In this document: positions 40,820 to 49,423 of the stretch, piece by piece
Layout of the letters: each line of letters begins with the position of its first letter
Numbering within the stretch: the stretch's first letter is position 1
Assembly (NCBI RefSeq): GCF_000737065.1
Contig: NZ_AQRC01000011.1
Coordinates: forward strand, 62,001 to 126,000
Length of the DNA stretch: 64,000 nucleotides
Source of the DNA: Thioclava atlantica
GTDB lineage: Bacteria > Pseudomonadota > Alphaproteobacteria > Rhodobacterales > Rhodobacteraceae
Reading direction: 5' to 3'
The notes under the pieces: model-generated
The model's database searches: none
The model's input: the letters and a program-made list of their open reading frames with translations, nothing else
Told to the model about the DNA's origin: nothing
Program-made: the position numbers and the translations under genes

Positions 40820-43800
40820 CCGAACTCGACCCAATCCGTTTCAAGGACAACCTCGGTGCGACGCTGGCGCGGTACATCACAACTGCCGCTGCAGTGTCAT
40901 CAGCGCGGGCGCCCCGTCTGTCACGCGCCGTGGCAGACGCATGCGCACGCGCGGCATTGGTGCGCGGCCCATTCGTCGAGAGCCTGCCAGACTTCGAGAA
41001 GGGCGGCAGCATTGAAGAACTGGTGAGCAATGGGGCACTGCACGGTGCTTGGTCGGCACTCTCCGAAAGCGAAGAGGGGCAATCCCTCTGGCGTCGGCGG
41101 CTTCACCTACACCAGTCCGCAGCAATAGGTCGCGACGAGAATTACCTGGTCGCAACGGGCACCGGCTCGGGCAAGACAGAGTCTTTTCTCTTCCCATTGA
41201 TCGATGATCTCCTGCGTCAGGGAGAGCTGGAGCGGCCCGGTGTCCGCGCAATTCTGGTCTATCCTCTCAACGCCCTCGCAAACGACCAGATGCATCGTAT
41301 CGCCCGACTACTGTTTCGGGATCTTGGAGACCCCGGAGTCACGCTCGGGCGTTTTACCGGACAGGTGCGCTCTGATGCCACGAGATCAGACGAAGAAGGA
41401 CGGCTGACCGCCACGCCCACCTTTCAGGCCGATTTTCCCGATGCGCGCCACGCTCCGCGCAACTGGCTTCTCGCTAGGGGTGAGATGCTTCAGACCCCGC
41501 CGCACATCCTCGTCACCAACTACGCCATGCTCGAGCACATCCTGCTCTTGCCGCGAAACCGAGCATTGCTTGCCGGGGCGGACGTCCGTTGGCTCGTCCT
41601 CGACGAGGTCCATACCTATACGGGGGCTCAAGCCATCGAAGTCGCCTTCCTTCTGCGAAAGCTGAAGGCGCGGCTCGGCATACCCCAAGGGCAAATCCGT
41701 TGTGTCGGGACATCCGCAAGCCTCGATCCAGCGAAGCGCGAAGAGCTCGCACGCTTCGCAGAAGACCTTTTTGGGGAACCGTTCCCAAGCGGAGACGGCG
41801 CGGTCATCACCGCCGAACGACGACTGCATCCAGCCCTTACCGACGGCGTGGAACCACAAGAACTCTCCGCGCCCGATTGGGTTAGAGCGGGGCAAATACT
41901 CTCGGAGCTACGAGAGCAAGGGTGCCTTGCAGCTGAAAATGTCGACTATTTGACCGAGGATTGGAACGAGGCGATGCAGGAAGCTGGCCTCGATGCGCTA
42001 CTCCTCGACCCTGCGCAACCGTTCGGCGAAGCGCTTATTGCGCGGCTAGCCGAAATCAAACAGGTTCGCGACGTAGCCAGTGCGCTCAAGGAGCGAGCTT
42101 TGCCATTCGCCGATCTCGCGGCGCGGGTTTTTGCGTCAGAGTCTGGAGAGACGGCGCGGACAGCTCTTACCGCTCTGATCTCACTGGGCGTTCTGGCTCG
42201 ACCTTCCGTCCCAGGCGCGTTTCCACTTCTCCCGGCACGCTTTCATCTCGCCGCCTCAGGCGTGGAGGGTGTCGCGTTGAAGCTTTCCGCAAGCGACGCA
42301 GAGAATTGGTCAGACTTTCGGCTTTCGCGCAATGGAATGCATATCACTAGTGCCCCGGCCTATCCCCTTCTCGTCTGCCGCAACTGCGGCGAGCCCTACG
42401 TCGAGGGCTGGGACGATGGAACAATGCTTCACCCGCGTCCCGAGATCAGTCCCGGAGCGAGGCGCCGGGTCTTGAGGTTGATCAGGGCGGGAGAGGCCGC
42501 GACAGAGATAGACCCTGACGAACTGGACGAGGAACCCGAGGAGGAGCCTCCTTTCGAATTCTTCGCCGACACTGGCGAGTTGGCCGACGGCCCTGAGGAG
42601 GGCGTCCTCTCCCTTGCCGAAGCACCGATGCGCGACGATGCCGAGGAACGCCGCAGCTACGTCCGGAAATGCCTCTCTTGCGGAGCGACCGGCGGCCGCT
42701 TCGCTGAGCCTGTTACTCCGATCCATCCAGGTGATGATGCGCTCGCGTCGGTAACGGCGCAGTCGCTGCTTGAGGCCTTGCCTCCGCCGCAGGGGCGGTC
42801 ATCGGAAGCACCGATGCAAGGGCGGAACCTTCTCGTCTTTGCGGACAACCGGCAGGACGCGGCGTTCTTCGCCCCTTTCTTCGAGCGTACGGCTCGCGAT
42901 CAAGCACTTCGTGCAGCCATGGTCCAGGCGTTGCGCCGAGAGACCTACGAAGCTTTGGACCTCATGGGGCTGCGCGATGGTGTCTGGACGCAGCTCAGGC
43001 GATCCGGCTTCAAGCTATATGATCGCCGCAATCCAGAACCTTTGAGCAGCAGCGCCGCGAAAGACCGCCTGATGGCCCTGATCGCAGCTGAACTCTGTGG
43101 TGGGCCTTTGCGGCTATCACTCGAATCCCTCGGCCTAATCACCGTGCAATATGAGGGAGATGCGAGGATTGCTCAGCGACTCACAGAAAGGGTTCCGCCT
43201 GAGTATCGAGGCCTAGTCCCGGCCTTGGTCCGCTTTCTGCTCGACCTCATTCGGCAATCGCGTGCGATCAACACGCTGGAGAACATTGACCTAACAGACG
43301 AGTCCATTTGGGGCGAGGGGTTGGCGAGCGCGGACATTTCGTGGTCGTTGTCGCGGACGCACCAGAGCCGCCGACTGCGAACGTTGCTCTCAGAACCTGG
43401 ACGGCCCAATCGGCCACTGTGGGTGCTGATCGACAGGCTTGGAATCCCAGACGGCCAAGCGAGAGACATTCTCTCGGCTTTCTGGGAAGAGGCGACGCGG
43501 CCCCGTCACCGTCTCCTTCTACCCGGGGGACACGGTCATGTGCTGAACTTGGCGGCCATGCGTTTCGCTGCGACTCCGGAAGGAGAACTGCGCCGCTGTG
43601 AAAGTTGCGGTGCGTCCAGCCAGATCGATCTCGGGGGTGTGTGTACCGCCTGGCGCTGCACTGGACGCACAGTTCCTGTTTCAGCCGAAGAACGGGACGA
43701 GATGCGCAGGCGCAACCATTACCTCGTTCGATATGAAGGGCAGCCGCTGAGCGGGATCGCTCGGGAGCACACCGCCGCCATATCGACGACGGAACGATCC

Positions 43801-46752
43801 GAGATCGAGGAGCGGTTCCGGCAGGGTGAAATCAACTTGCTCAGCTGCACCACGACAATGGAAATGGGTGTCGATCTGGGCGAGCTGGAAGCGGTTTTCT
43901 GCCGGAACGTCCCGCCAGGCATTGCGAACTATCAGCAGCGCGCCGGTCGCGCTGGCCGCCGCGCGCAGGCTGCGCCCGTTGCATTGATGATGGCGAGGTC
44001 CGGCCGATACGACCAAGCACAATTCAACGATCTGCGTGGCTATCTCGAGGCGCTCCCCCCCGCGCCATATCTGACATTGGATAACCCGAGCTTCTTCCGA
44101 CGGCACCAGGTCTCATGCCTGTTGGCAGGTTGGCTGGATCATCGCTTGGCAGGCCACGAGCGCACCGGAGCTCCACGTCTGCGTGATGTGCTGGGCGAGC
44201 GCTTGGACGAGGCTGCCGAGACAACTCTTCTGGCAGACCTTTCAGCATGGCTCGCTTCGGAGGCCGGTGTTGCCGCACGCACGGTTGCCGAGCGAATGGC
44301 GTCCACTCTCCCGGCAAGACTTGATCATGTCGGCCTTGTCGCGGGCGAACTGTCTGAGCACGCGCGCGCAGAGATAACGCGCTGGATCCGGGCTACTTGC
44401 GCTCGCTGGCGCGAGCTCAATGACGCCTACGAAAATGCACGTGCCGCGCTCGATGATCCGGATGCGAACGAGCAGGCCCGCTCCCGCGCTGCCGGTCGCA
44501 TGAATGGCCGTTTGGGCGACATGCGTCGGTATCTTGATCGATTCCTGGTTGAGGCACTGTCGCGTGCTGCCGTCATACCGACTTACAGCTTCCCAGTTCA
44601 CTCGATTCACCTAGAGATTGTCACGGAACGAGGCGCTCGCACCGCCTCGGATGATCGAGCGTTGCAGCTCGATCGAGACGCGGCAATGGCGATCGCTGAG
44701 TATGCGCCGGGGGCCGAAGTCGTGGCCGGTGGCCGAATTTGGACGTCCGCAGGCATTGCACGGAGAGCCACGGTAGGCACCGGCGATGCTTGGATGGAAC
44801 GTGGTTTCCATCGCGTTTGTCCGACGTGCCAGCATGCAGAAACACATCACGAGCGGGATGATTTTGGGGAGAACTGCCCTCAGTGCGGCGCACGGGCCAG
44901 TGGCCCGCGCCGTGCCTTCGTTGAACCCGTCGGGTTCCTGACATCATATGCCGACCGGCAGGGTAGAGACCCCGGCGCAACACGCTTGAGAGTTCGACCC
45001 GTCGACGAAGCGCGCCTCCTAACGCGAGCCCGCCCTGAAGACTTCCAGGTTTCAGACCTAGCACGCGTCACGCATTTCTTCGCGCCGGCTATCGCACCAG
45101 AGGGGAGTCAGCCTGGACGAATGCTCGTCTTGAATCGCGGGCCGCTGGGGGCGGGCTATCTTTGGTGCCCGTCGTGCGAGCACGCGAGACCTGCGCCCCA
45201 AGAGGCGCTTGGCGGGGCCGAGATTCGGGCAGTGCATGAGAACCCGCGGACCGGAGATCGGTGCCGGGTTGAATCCCTCCGCTGGCCCGTGGACCTCGCA
45301 CATGTTTTCGAGACCGATCTTCGGGGGATTCGTATCGATCAGCCGGTCCCAGACTTTTCTGATCGCCCTACGGAGACTGAACGGCGGGCGGCTCGGGATG
45401 GCTTCCTTAGAACGCTGGCAGAGGCACTGAGACTTGCGGCAGCGGATATTCTTGAAACCGACCCAAGAGACCTTCGCGCGACCGTTGAGCTTCTCGGTGC
45501 GGCCCCACTGGTCATCCTATCGGACTCAGTCCCAGGCGGTGCCGGCTACTGCCGTCGATTGCTCGACGATTCTCGCTTCTCGGCCCGCGTGCTGCTGGGT
45601 CGAGCGATCGCGGTCCTGGATTGCCCTCGTGGCGCAGCCTGCGAGACGAGCTGCTCGCGGTGCCTGAATGACTACTCCAACCAGGTCTATTGGGATCAGT
45701 TCGATCGTCATCCTGTGTTTGGCTGGTTGCGCGGCCTACTTGCGGAGTCGACACCGCGGCCCGCTCATGCCCCCGACGCTGCGGTCCCGGTAGCGCAGAC
45801 TTCGGCGGCGACGCTGCGGGTGCGTCTCGAGGGAGCGGGGCTGGTGGCCGTTTCCTCGCCAGATCTCTGGGGAGCCGAAGATCGGTCCGAGGCCCTCACA
45901 AGTGCGCGGGCATTGCGAAACTGGCTCGATGAAGCCTCGAACAGGCATGCCCTCTATCTACTTCCACCGGGTGCGGTTGATGCGGGTACACCGACCGGCC
46001 TCGATCGTGAGATTGCCTATGCGTTGGCGCCATACGAGCGATCCGGTCAACTTCGCTTTGGCACGCTTGACGGTTCGGCCGTGGCGAATGCGCCTCGCCT
46101 GTCTGTTTTGAAGGGTTTCGGGGCAGAGGCCTCTGTGGATGCGTTCTACGCATCGCAGGACGCGGCGGCGGCTCTTGCCGGGCCACTAGAGGGGGTCAGT
46201 CACCTTTTTTCATGCTCAGCAGGCGACAGCTGGCTTGCGTCGGTGCAGGACAGCGTCCGAACGCTGCCGGGTCCGTTGGCCGGGCTCACAGAACGCTTGC
46301 GCGTCTTCCGCTTCCGACCGGGCACCGCCCGAGCGCTCACACCACTTTTCCAAGGCGTAGCAGGGCGCCATGTCGCGCTCGAAATCGAGGATCCCTGGTG
46401 CGGCGTTCGCCCACACAACCGTCGCCGCCTAGCGAGCTTTGTCGCTGCCGCTGGGTCAGCGGGCGTCGACATCGAGCGACTCGCAGTCGTGTGGAATCCT
46501 GATCATGGCGAGCCGGATACGCCGCAATCGCAATCGAACGCGTTGCGCGCCGAGCTGCGTTCTGCTGGCGTAACGGTTACGCCCGAGCTTCATCACCGTT
46601 CTGCACGCAACCGCCATTTCCATGACCGCGTTGTGACGATCCAGACCGTCGATGACGGGCCGAGGGTCAACCTGAGATGGGACGTGACCGCCGGGATCGA
46701 CAATCTGATGTCCCACTCGAAGGAGTGCAGTGTCTTCATCGAGGAGCGCTGA
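40816..46752 (+). CDS. druE: DruE-like giant DEAD/DEAH helicase with DUF1998 C-terminus
   Basis: 1978 aa. Helicase core: Walker A ATGTGSGKTESFLFPL (about 113), LVYPLNALANDQ, DEVH box LVLDEVHTY (about 262), GTSASL (about 298), then across a long insertion the second lobe TTMEMGVDLGELEAVFC and QQRAGRAGRR (about 1040). Zinc knuckles: CRNCGEP (about 521), CLSCGATGG, CESCGASS, CPTCQHAETHH. DUF1998-type C-terminus: PGGAGYCRR (about 1574) and CPRGAACETSCSRCLNDY (about 1603). A final 300-residue PLD-like region ends RHFHDRVVTIQ. Size and order match DruE of Druantia systems. ATGA overlap couples it to druH. Confidence 0.88.
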   Translation: MTELDPIRFKDNLGATLARYITTAAAVSSARAPRLSRAVADACARAALVRGPFVESLPDFEKGGSIEELVSNGALHGAWSALSESEEGQSLWRRRLHLHQSAAIGRDENYLVATGTGSGKTESFLFPLIDDLLRQGELERPGVRAILVYPLNALANDQMHRIARLLFRDLGDPGVTLGRFTGQVRSDATRSDEEGRLTATPTFQADFPDARHAPRNWLLARGEMLQTPPHILVTNYAMLEHILLLPRNRALLAGADVRWLVLDEVHTYTGAQAIEVAFLLRKLKARLGIPQGQIRCVGTSASLDPAKREELARFAEDLFGEPFPSGDGAVITAERRLHPALTDGVEPQELSAPDWVRAGQILSELREQGCLAAENVDYLTEDWNEAMQEAGLDALLLDPAQPFGEALIARLAEIKQVRDVASALKERALPFADLAARVFASESGETARTALTALISLGVLARPSVPGAFPLLPARFHLAASGVEGVALKLSASDAENWSDFRLSRNGMHITSAPAYPLLVCRNCGEPYVEGWDDGTMLHPRPEISPGARRRVLRLIRAGEAATEIDPDELDEEPEEEPPFEFFADTGELADGPEEGVLSLAEAPMRDDAEERRSYVRKCLSCGATGGRFAEPVTPIHPGDDALASVTAQSLLEALPPPQGRSSEAPMQGRNLLVFADNRQDAAFFAPFFERTARDQALRAAMVQALRRETYEALDLMGLRDGVWTQLRRSGFKLYDRRNPEPLSSSAAKDRLMALIAAELCGGPLRLSLESLGLITVQYEGDARIAQRLTERVPPEYRGLVPALVRFLLDLIRQSRAINTLENIDLTDESIWGEGLASADISWSLSRTHQSRRLRTLLSEPGRPNRPLWVLIDRLGIPDGQARDILSAFWEEATRPRHRLLLPGGHGHVLNLAAMRFAATPEGELRRCESCGASSQIDLGGVCTAWRCTGRTVPVSAEERDEMRRRNHYLVRYEGQPLSGIAREHTAAISTTERSEIEERFRQGEINLLSCTTTMEMGVDLGELEAVFCRNVPPGIANYQQRAGRAGRRAQAAPVALMMARSGRYDQAQFNDLRGYLEALPPAPYLTLDNPSFFRRHQVSCLLAGWLDHRLAGHERTGAPRLRDVLGERLDEAAETTLLADLSAWLASEAGVAARTVAERMASTLPARLDHVGLVAGELSEHARAEITRWIRATCARWRELNDAYENARAALDDPDANEQARSRAAGRMNGRLGDMRRYLDRFLVEALSRAAVIPTYSFPVHSIHLEIVTERGARTASDDRALQLDRDAAMAIAEYAPGAEVVAGGRIWTSAGIARRATVGTGDAWMERGFHRVCPTCQHAETHHERDDFGENCPQCGARASGPRRAFVEPVGFLTSYADRQGRDPGATRLRVRPVDEARLLTRARPEDFQVSDLARVTHFFAPAIAPEGSQPGRMLVLNRGPLGAGYLWCPSCEHARPAPQEALGGAEIRAVHENPRTGDRCRVESLRWPVDLAHVFETDLRGIRIDQPVPDFSDRPTETERRAARDGFLRTLAEALRLAAADILETDPRDLRATVELLGAAPLVILSDSVPGGAGYCRRLLDDSRFSARVLLGRAIAVLDCPRGAACETSCSRCLNDYSNQVYWDQFDRHPVFGWLRGLLAESTPRPAHAPDAAVPVAQTSAATLRVRLEGAGLVAVSSPDLWGAEDRSEALTSARALRNWLDEASNRHALYLLPPGAVDAGTPTGLDREIAYALAPYERSGQLRFGTLDGSAVANAPRLSVLKGFGAEASVDAFYASQDAAAALAGPLEGVSHLFSCSAGDSWLASVQDSVRTLPGPLAGLTERLRVFRFRPGTARALTPLFQGVAGRHVALEIEDPWCGVRPHNRRRLASFVAAAGSAGVDIERLAVVWNPDHGEPDTPQSQSNALRAELRSAGVTVTPELHHRSARNRHFHDRVVTIQTVDDGPRVNLRWDVTAGIDNLMSHSKECSVFIEER

Positions 46753-46820
46753 GTTCAGCAACTCATGCGGAAGCACGAAGGACTTCGGCCCCTTTCGCTT
46801 CCACAGGTGACTCAAGCCCA

Positions 46821-46844
46821 AACGCCGCCCCGGAGGGCGGCGTT
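46821..46844 (+). terminator. Strong hairpin between convergent druE and virB6
   Basis: A perfect 10-bp stem (AACGCCGCCC / GGGCGGCGTT) with a 4-nt loop (CGGA) lies 68 nt after the druE stop codon. It could work in both directions, but there is no T-run on either side. Confidence 0.6.
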
Positions 46845-46870
46845 CAAGCATTTGACAATTTGCGAAAATA

Positions 46871-46938
46871 TGCGCGGCGGGATTTGAACCTGCATCTACA
46901 GGTTCATCACCTGATGATGCATAAGCTTACCGCGCCAA
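46871..46938 (-). other. tRNA-like sequence, probably degenerate
   Basis: The minus strand shows a T-arm-like GCAGG-TTCAAAT-CCCGC (one A-C mismatch). It is flanked by CGCGC, which pairs with GCGCG 60 nt upstream as a partial acceptor stem. The middle (about 37 nt) is too short for D and anticodon arms, the 7-nt anticodon loop lacks U33, and no CCA follows. The 5' part overlaps the virB6 stop codon. It may be a tRNA relic or attachment-site fragment. Confidence 0.35.
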
Positions 46939-47952
46939 CCGCTTCGCCCTCTCCGCCATCCTGACCACCTGCGCGCTCGCCGTCGCCGCGGCGCTCTTTA
47001 CCGCAGCAGGAGCCTGCACAGCTCCACGTCCAATCGCCTCACCCGTCGTGAGCGCTCCGATCCGCGACCTGCCCTGCACACCAGACGTGTTAGCCAGCCC
47101 TCTCAGCACCCCGGCGGACCCACTGACGATCGCCGGTGCCGCCGCCACCATTAGGTTTCCCGAGATGCCGCGAACGATCAGGGGTGTTGCTGCTACAAAT
47201 CCTTTGGCGAGGAAAACCATGACGAAGAACGGCACAAGCGATCCGATGTTGGTTGCCGAGTTCGGATCACCGAGCTGGGCCAGCAGCGAATTCGCCATGC
47301 CGACGACGGTCGAAAACATGGCTGCGATGACGATGGGGTAGAAGGCGTAGCTGATCGTCGTCGAGACCCATCTGTGGAAGAAATCCTTGGTCGCGTCGAA
47401 GAGCGACAGAGCGATCATGATCGGAGCGAGACCAAGCATGAGGGTCAGCATCATCTTGGCGAAGATGAGAACGATGCCGGTCATGAAGCCAAGGAGGCTC
47501 AGCAGCACCAGGCCAATGCCTCCGAGGATCGCGCCGGTCATCCAGTTCAGGTTGTTGCCGATCGCGTTCAGGTATTGGCTGAACTTTGTGATGAGATCAT
47601 CAAATTCAGAGGCAAAATAGGTAGCGCCCGCTCCGCCGCCACCGACTGATGAGATGAGAGCGCCCGCAACATAGTCAAGCCCACCAATGACGGCATTCGC
47701 AACCGCGTTGAAGTTGGCCCAGTTGAAGGCGAACAGGCCAATCAAAGTCAGCTTTATCAGGTACCAGAAGAAGCTGGCCCCATCCATGCTGCGGAATTGG
47801 AAGGCCATGTTGATGCAGACGCCGATCAACGAAAGCGTAACCATCAGCAGGACGATCGTGCCGGTATTGCTGGCCACTGCCCCGAACTGGGACTCGGCCG
47901 CATCGACAAGGAACGCGTCTGCGGTTCCGACCATCCAACTGACGACACTCAT
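46927..47952 (-). CDS. virB6: VirB6 inner-membrane channel protein
   Basis: 341 aa and polytopic: TM segments at VLLMVTLSLIGVCINMAF, FWYLIKLTLIGLFAFNW, ILGGIGLVLLSLLGFMTGIVL, MMLTLMLGLAPIMIALSLF, AFYPIVIAAMFSTVVG and VPFFVMVFLAKGFVAATPLI. A Gly/Ala-rich cytoplasmic tail ends in a basic patch. The central periplasmic loop between TM2 and TM3 is the substrate-contact region in VirB6. It is the last gene of the virB operon and starts with a TAATG overlap to the upstream gene. Confidence 0.9.
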   Translation of the reverse strand: MSVVSWMVGTADAFLVDAAESQFGAVASNTGTIVLLMVTLSLIGVCINMAFQFRSMDGASFFWYLIKLTLIGLFAFNWANFNAVANAVIGGLDYVAGALISSVGGGGAGATYFASEFDDLITKFSQYLNAIGNNLNWMTGAILGGIGLVLLSLLGFMTGIVLIFAKMMLTLMLGLAPIMIALSLFDATKDFFHRWVSTTISYAFYPIVIAAMFSTVVGMANSLLAQLGDPNSATNIGSLVPFFVMVFLAKGFVAATPLIVRGISGNLMVAAAPAIVSGSAGVLRGLANTSGVQGRSRIGALTTGEAIGRGAVQAPAAVKSAAATASAQVVRMAERAKRLAR

Positions 47953-48371
47953 TACCAGTTATCTTGCGCTTCGCAGAGGTCCTGAACCTCTCTTGAAATA
48001 TTATCTCGCTGTTCAGCGATTGAACGGCGGGCTTGGGTTTGTTCAGCCTGGGACATCGCTTGGAACCGTTCTTCGTATTCAGCTGACGCGGCGTCCCAAG
48101 CCGGGAAGCGAACGTCACAGTTGCAATCACCAGTTTCCTTGATTGCCTGCCATGACCTCAGTTCATAGAGATCCATCAAGGTCCGCGCCTTGTAGGCCTC
48201 CCTCGGATTGATTTCGTCCATCCAGGTCGGTCGCGCCGGACGATCGTTGCAGATCCGGTATTGTTGAGGCGACATATCCACTGTGAGATCGTTTGAAACC
48301 TGAGGCGAAGTCTGCGCCACAAGGGGGCCCGCCAAGGCGGCAAACATGAGTGCGAGAATTGGTTTTCGCAT
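47952..48371 (-). CDS. Exported small protein of the virB operon
   Basis: 139 aa from ATG 48371, with AAGGA upstream. The signal peptide is MRKPILALMFAALAGPLVAQ. The mature part contains ICNDRPARPTWMDEINPREA, YELRSWQAIKETGDCNCDVRFPAWDAA and a charged helix (MSQAEQTQARRSIAEQ), with four Cys that may form disulfides (IC, CNC, LC). No family was recognised. Its fixed place between virB11 and virB6 suggests a periplasmic accessory factor of the secretion channel. Confidence 0.7.
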   Translation of the reverse strand: MRKPILALMFAALAGPLVAQTSPQVSNDLTVDMSPQQYRICNDRPARPTWMDEINPREAYKARTLMDLYELRSWQAIKETGDCNCDVRFPAWDAASAEYEERFQAMSQAEQTQARRSIAEQRDNISREVQDLCEAQDNW

Positions 48372-48387
48372 CTGGGAGATTCCTTTT

Positions 48388-49422
48388 TTACTCAGCGGCA
48401 ACGGAGGGGCTCTTGTTGCCTCTGCCGTCGACCGTGTCGAGGTTCAAATCTGTGGTTTGACCCGGCAGGAAGAACTCGGTGATCCCGCGCGCGCCTTCAT
48501 GGCGGCCTGCCTGAATGATCACGTCGATCGAGCCCTCAATGTAATCGATCATGTCGGCATAGGTCATCGGCACATCGGTTTTCAGGGCGGCGATGGCGAG
48601 GCGGCGAACAGCAAGTTGTGGGGTCTCGGCATGCAGCGTAGTCAGCGATCCACCGTGGCCGGTGTTGATTGCCTCGAGAAACGTCATCGCCTCGCGACCG
48701 CGGACTTCGCCTAGGACAATCCGGTCGGGTCGCATGCGAAGCGTTGAGGCCAAGAGCACATCGGCACTGCGGGCATCCGTGTCCCGGTCCGCGATCAACG
48801 TCACGGCATTGGGCTGCTCGGGGCGCAGCTCGGCCGCCTCCTCGATGGTGATGATCCGCTCTTCGGGCGGAATCAGCGAAAGGATCTTGCGCGCCGCAAC
48901 CGTCTTGCCGGTCGACGTGCCGCCCGAGACGATCATGTTGAGCTTGTTCTCGACGCAAAACCGCAGCGCGGCGCCGATGTCGCCGGATGTCACCACATCG
49001 CGCAGTGCGGCGTTACGTTCGCGGCGCAGGCCTTCGAGGCTGCGCTCCTTGCCATAGAGAAATCCGAGCCGGATCGCCTCTAGCGGCAGGGAGGAGAAAA
49101 ACCGCAGTGATATTGAAAACCCGCCCTCGACTGCCGGCGGCTGGATCACCTGCGCGCGGATCGGGCGATCTCGATATAGGATCGAGACCGAGACGATAGG
49201 CTTCTTGGTGCTTAGCGTGGTCGAGGCGGCGGAGGCGATCTGGTTGCCGAGGTCCTTGATCTCGGTCTGGCTCAGCGGGCTGCCGAGACCTCGCATGAAG
49301 TGATCGCCCTGGAATTCGCCCCAGACTTGTCCGTCGGGATTGATGCAGATCTCGATCGTGTCGTCGCGCAGGACCTCGGGGCCGAAACGGTCGAGCGACG
49401 CTTCCAGATAACTTGCAGCCAT
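48388..49422 (-). CDS. virB11: VirB11 secretion ATPase
   Basis: 344 aa. The start codon at 49422 lies 1 nt after the virB10 stop codon. Hexameric traffic ATPase features: NMIVSGGTSTGKTVAARKIL (Walker A), ERIITIEEAAEL (Asp box), ASTLRMRPDRIVLGEVRGREA (Walker B and His region), and HGGSLTTLHAETP. The N-terminal domain contains TIEICINPDGQVW. It powers pilus assembly and substrate transfer together with VirB4 and VirD4. Confidence 0.95.
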   Translation of the reverse strand: MAASYLEASLDRFGPEVLRDDTIEICINPDGQVWGEFQGDHFMRGLGSPLSQTEIKDLGNQIASAASTTLSTKKPIVSVSILYRDRPIRAQVIQPPAVEGGFSISLRFFSSLPLEAIRLGFLYGKERSLEGLRRERNAALRDVVTSGDIGAALRFCVENKLNMIVSGGTSTGKTVAARKILSLIPPEERIITIEEAAELRPEQPNAVTLIADRDTDARSADVLLASTLRMRPDRIVLGEVRGREAMTFLEAINTGHGGSLTTLHAETPQLAVRRLAIAALKTDVPMTYADMIDYIEGSIDVIIQAGRHEGARGITEFFLPGQTTDLNLDTVDGRGNKSPSVAAE

Positions 49423-49423
49423 G

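Noticed and set aside
46871-46938. A functional tRNA gene
   Set aside because: The T-arm fits, but there is no room for D and anticodon arms, no U33, no CCA, and overlap with a coding sequence. It is reported only as tRNA-like.
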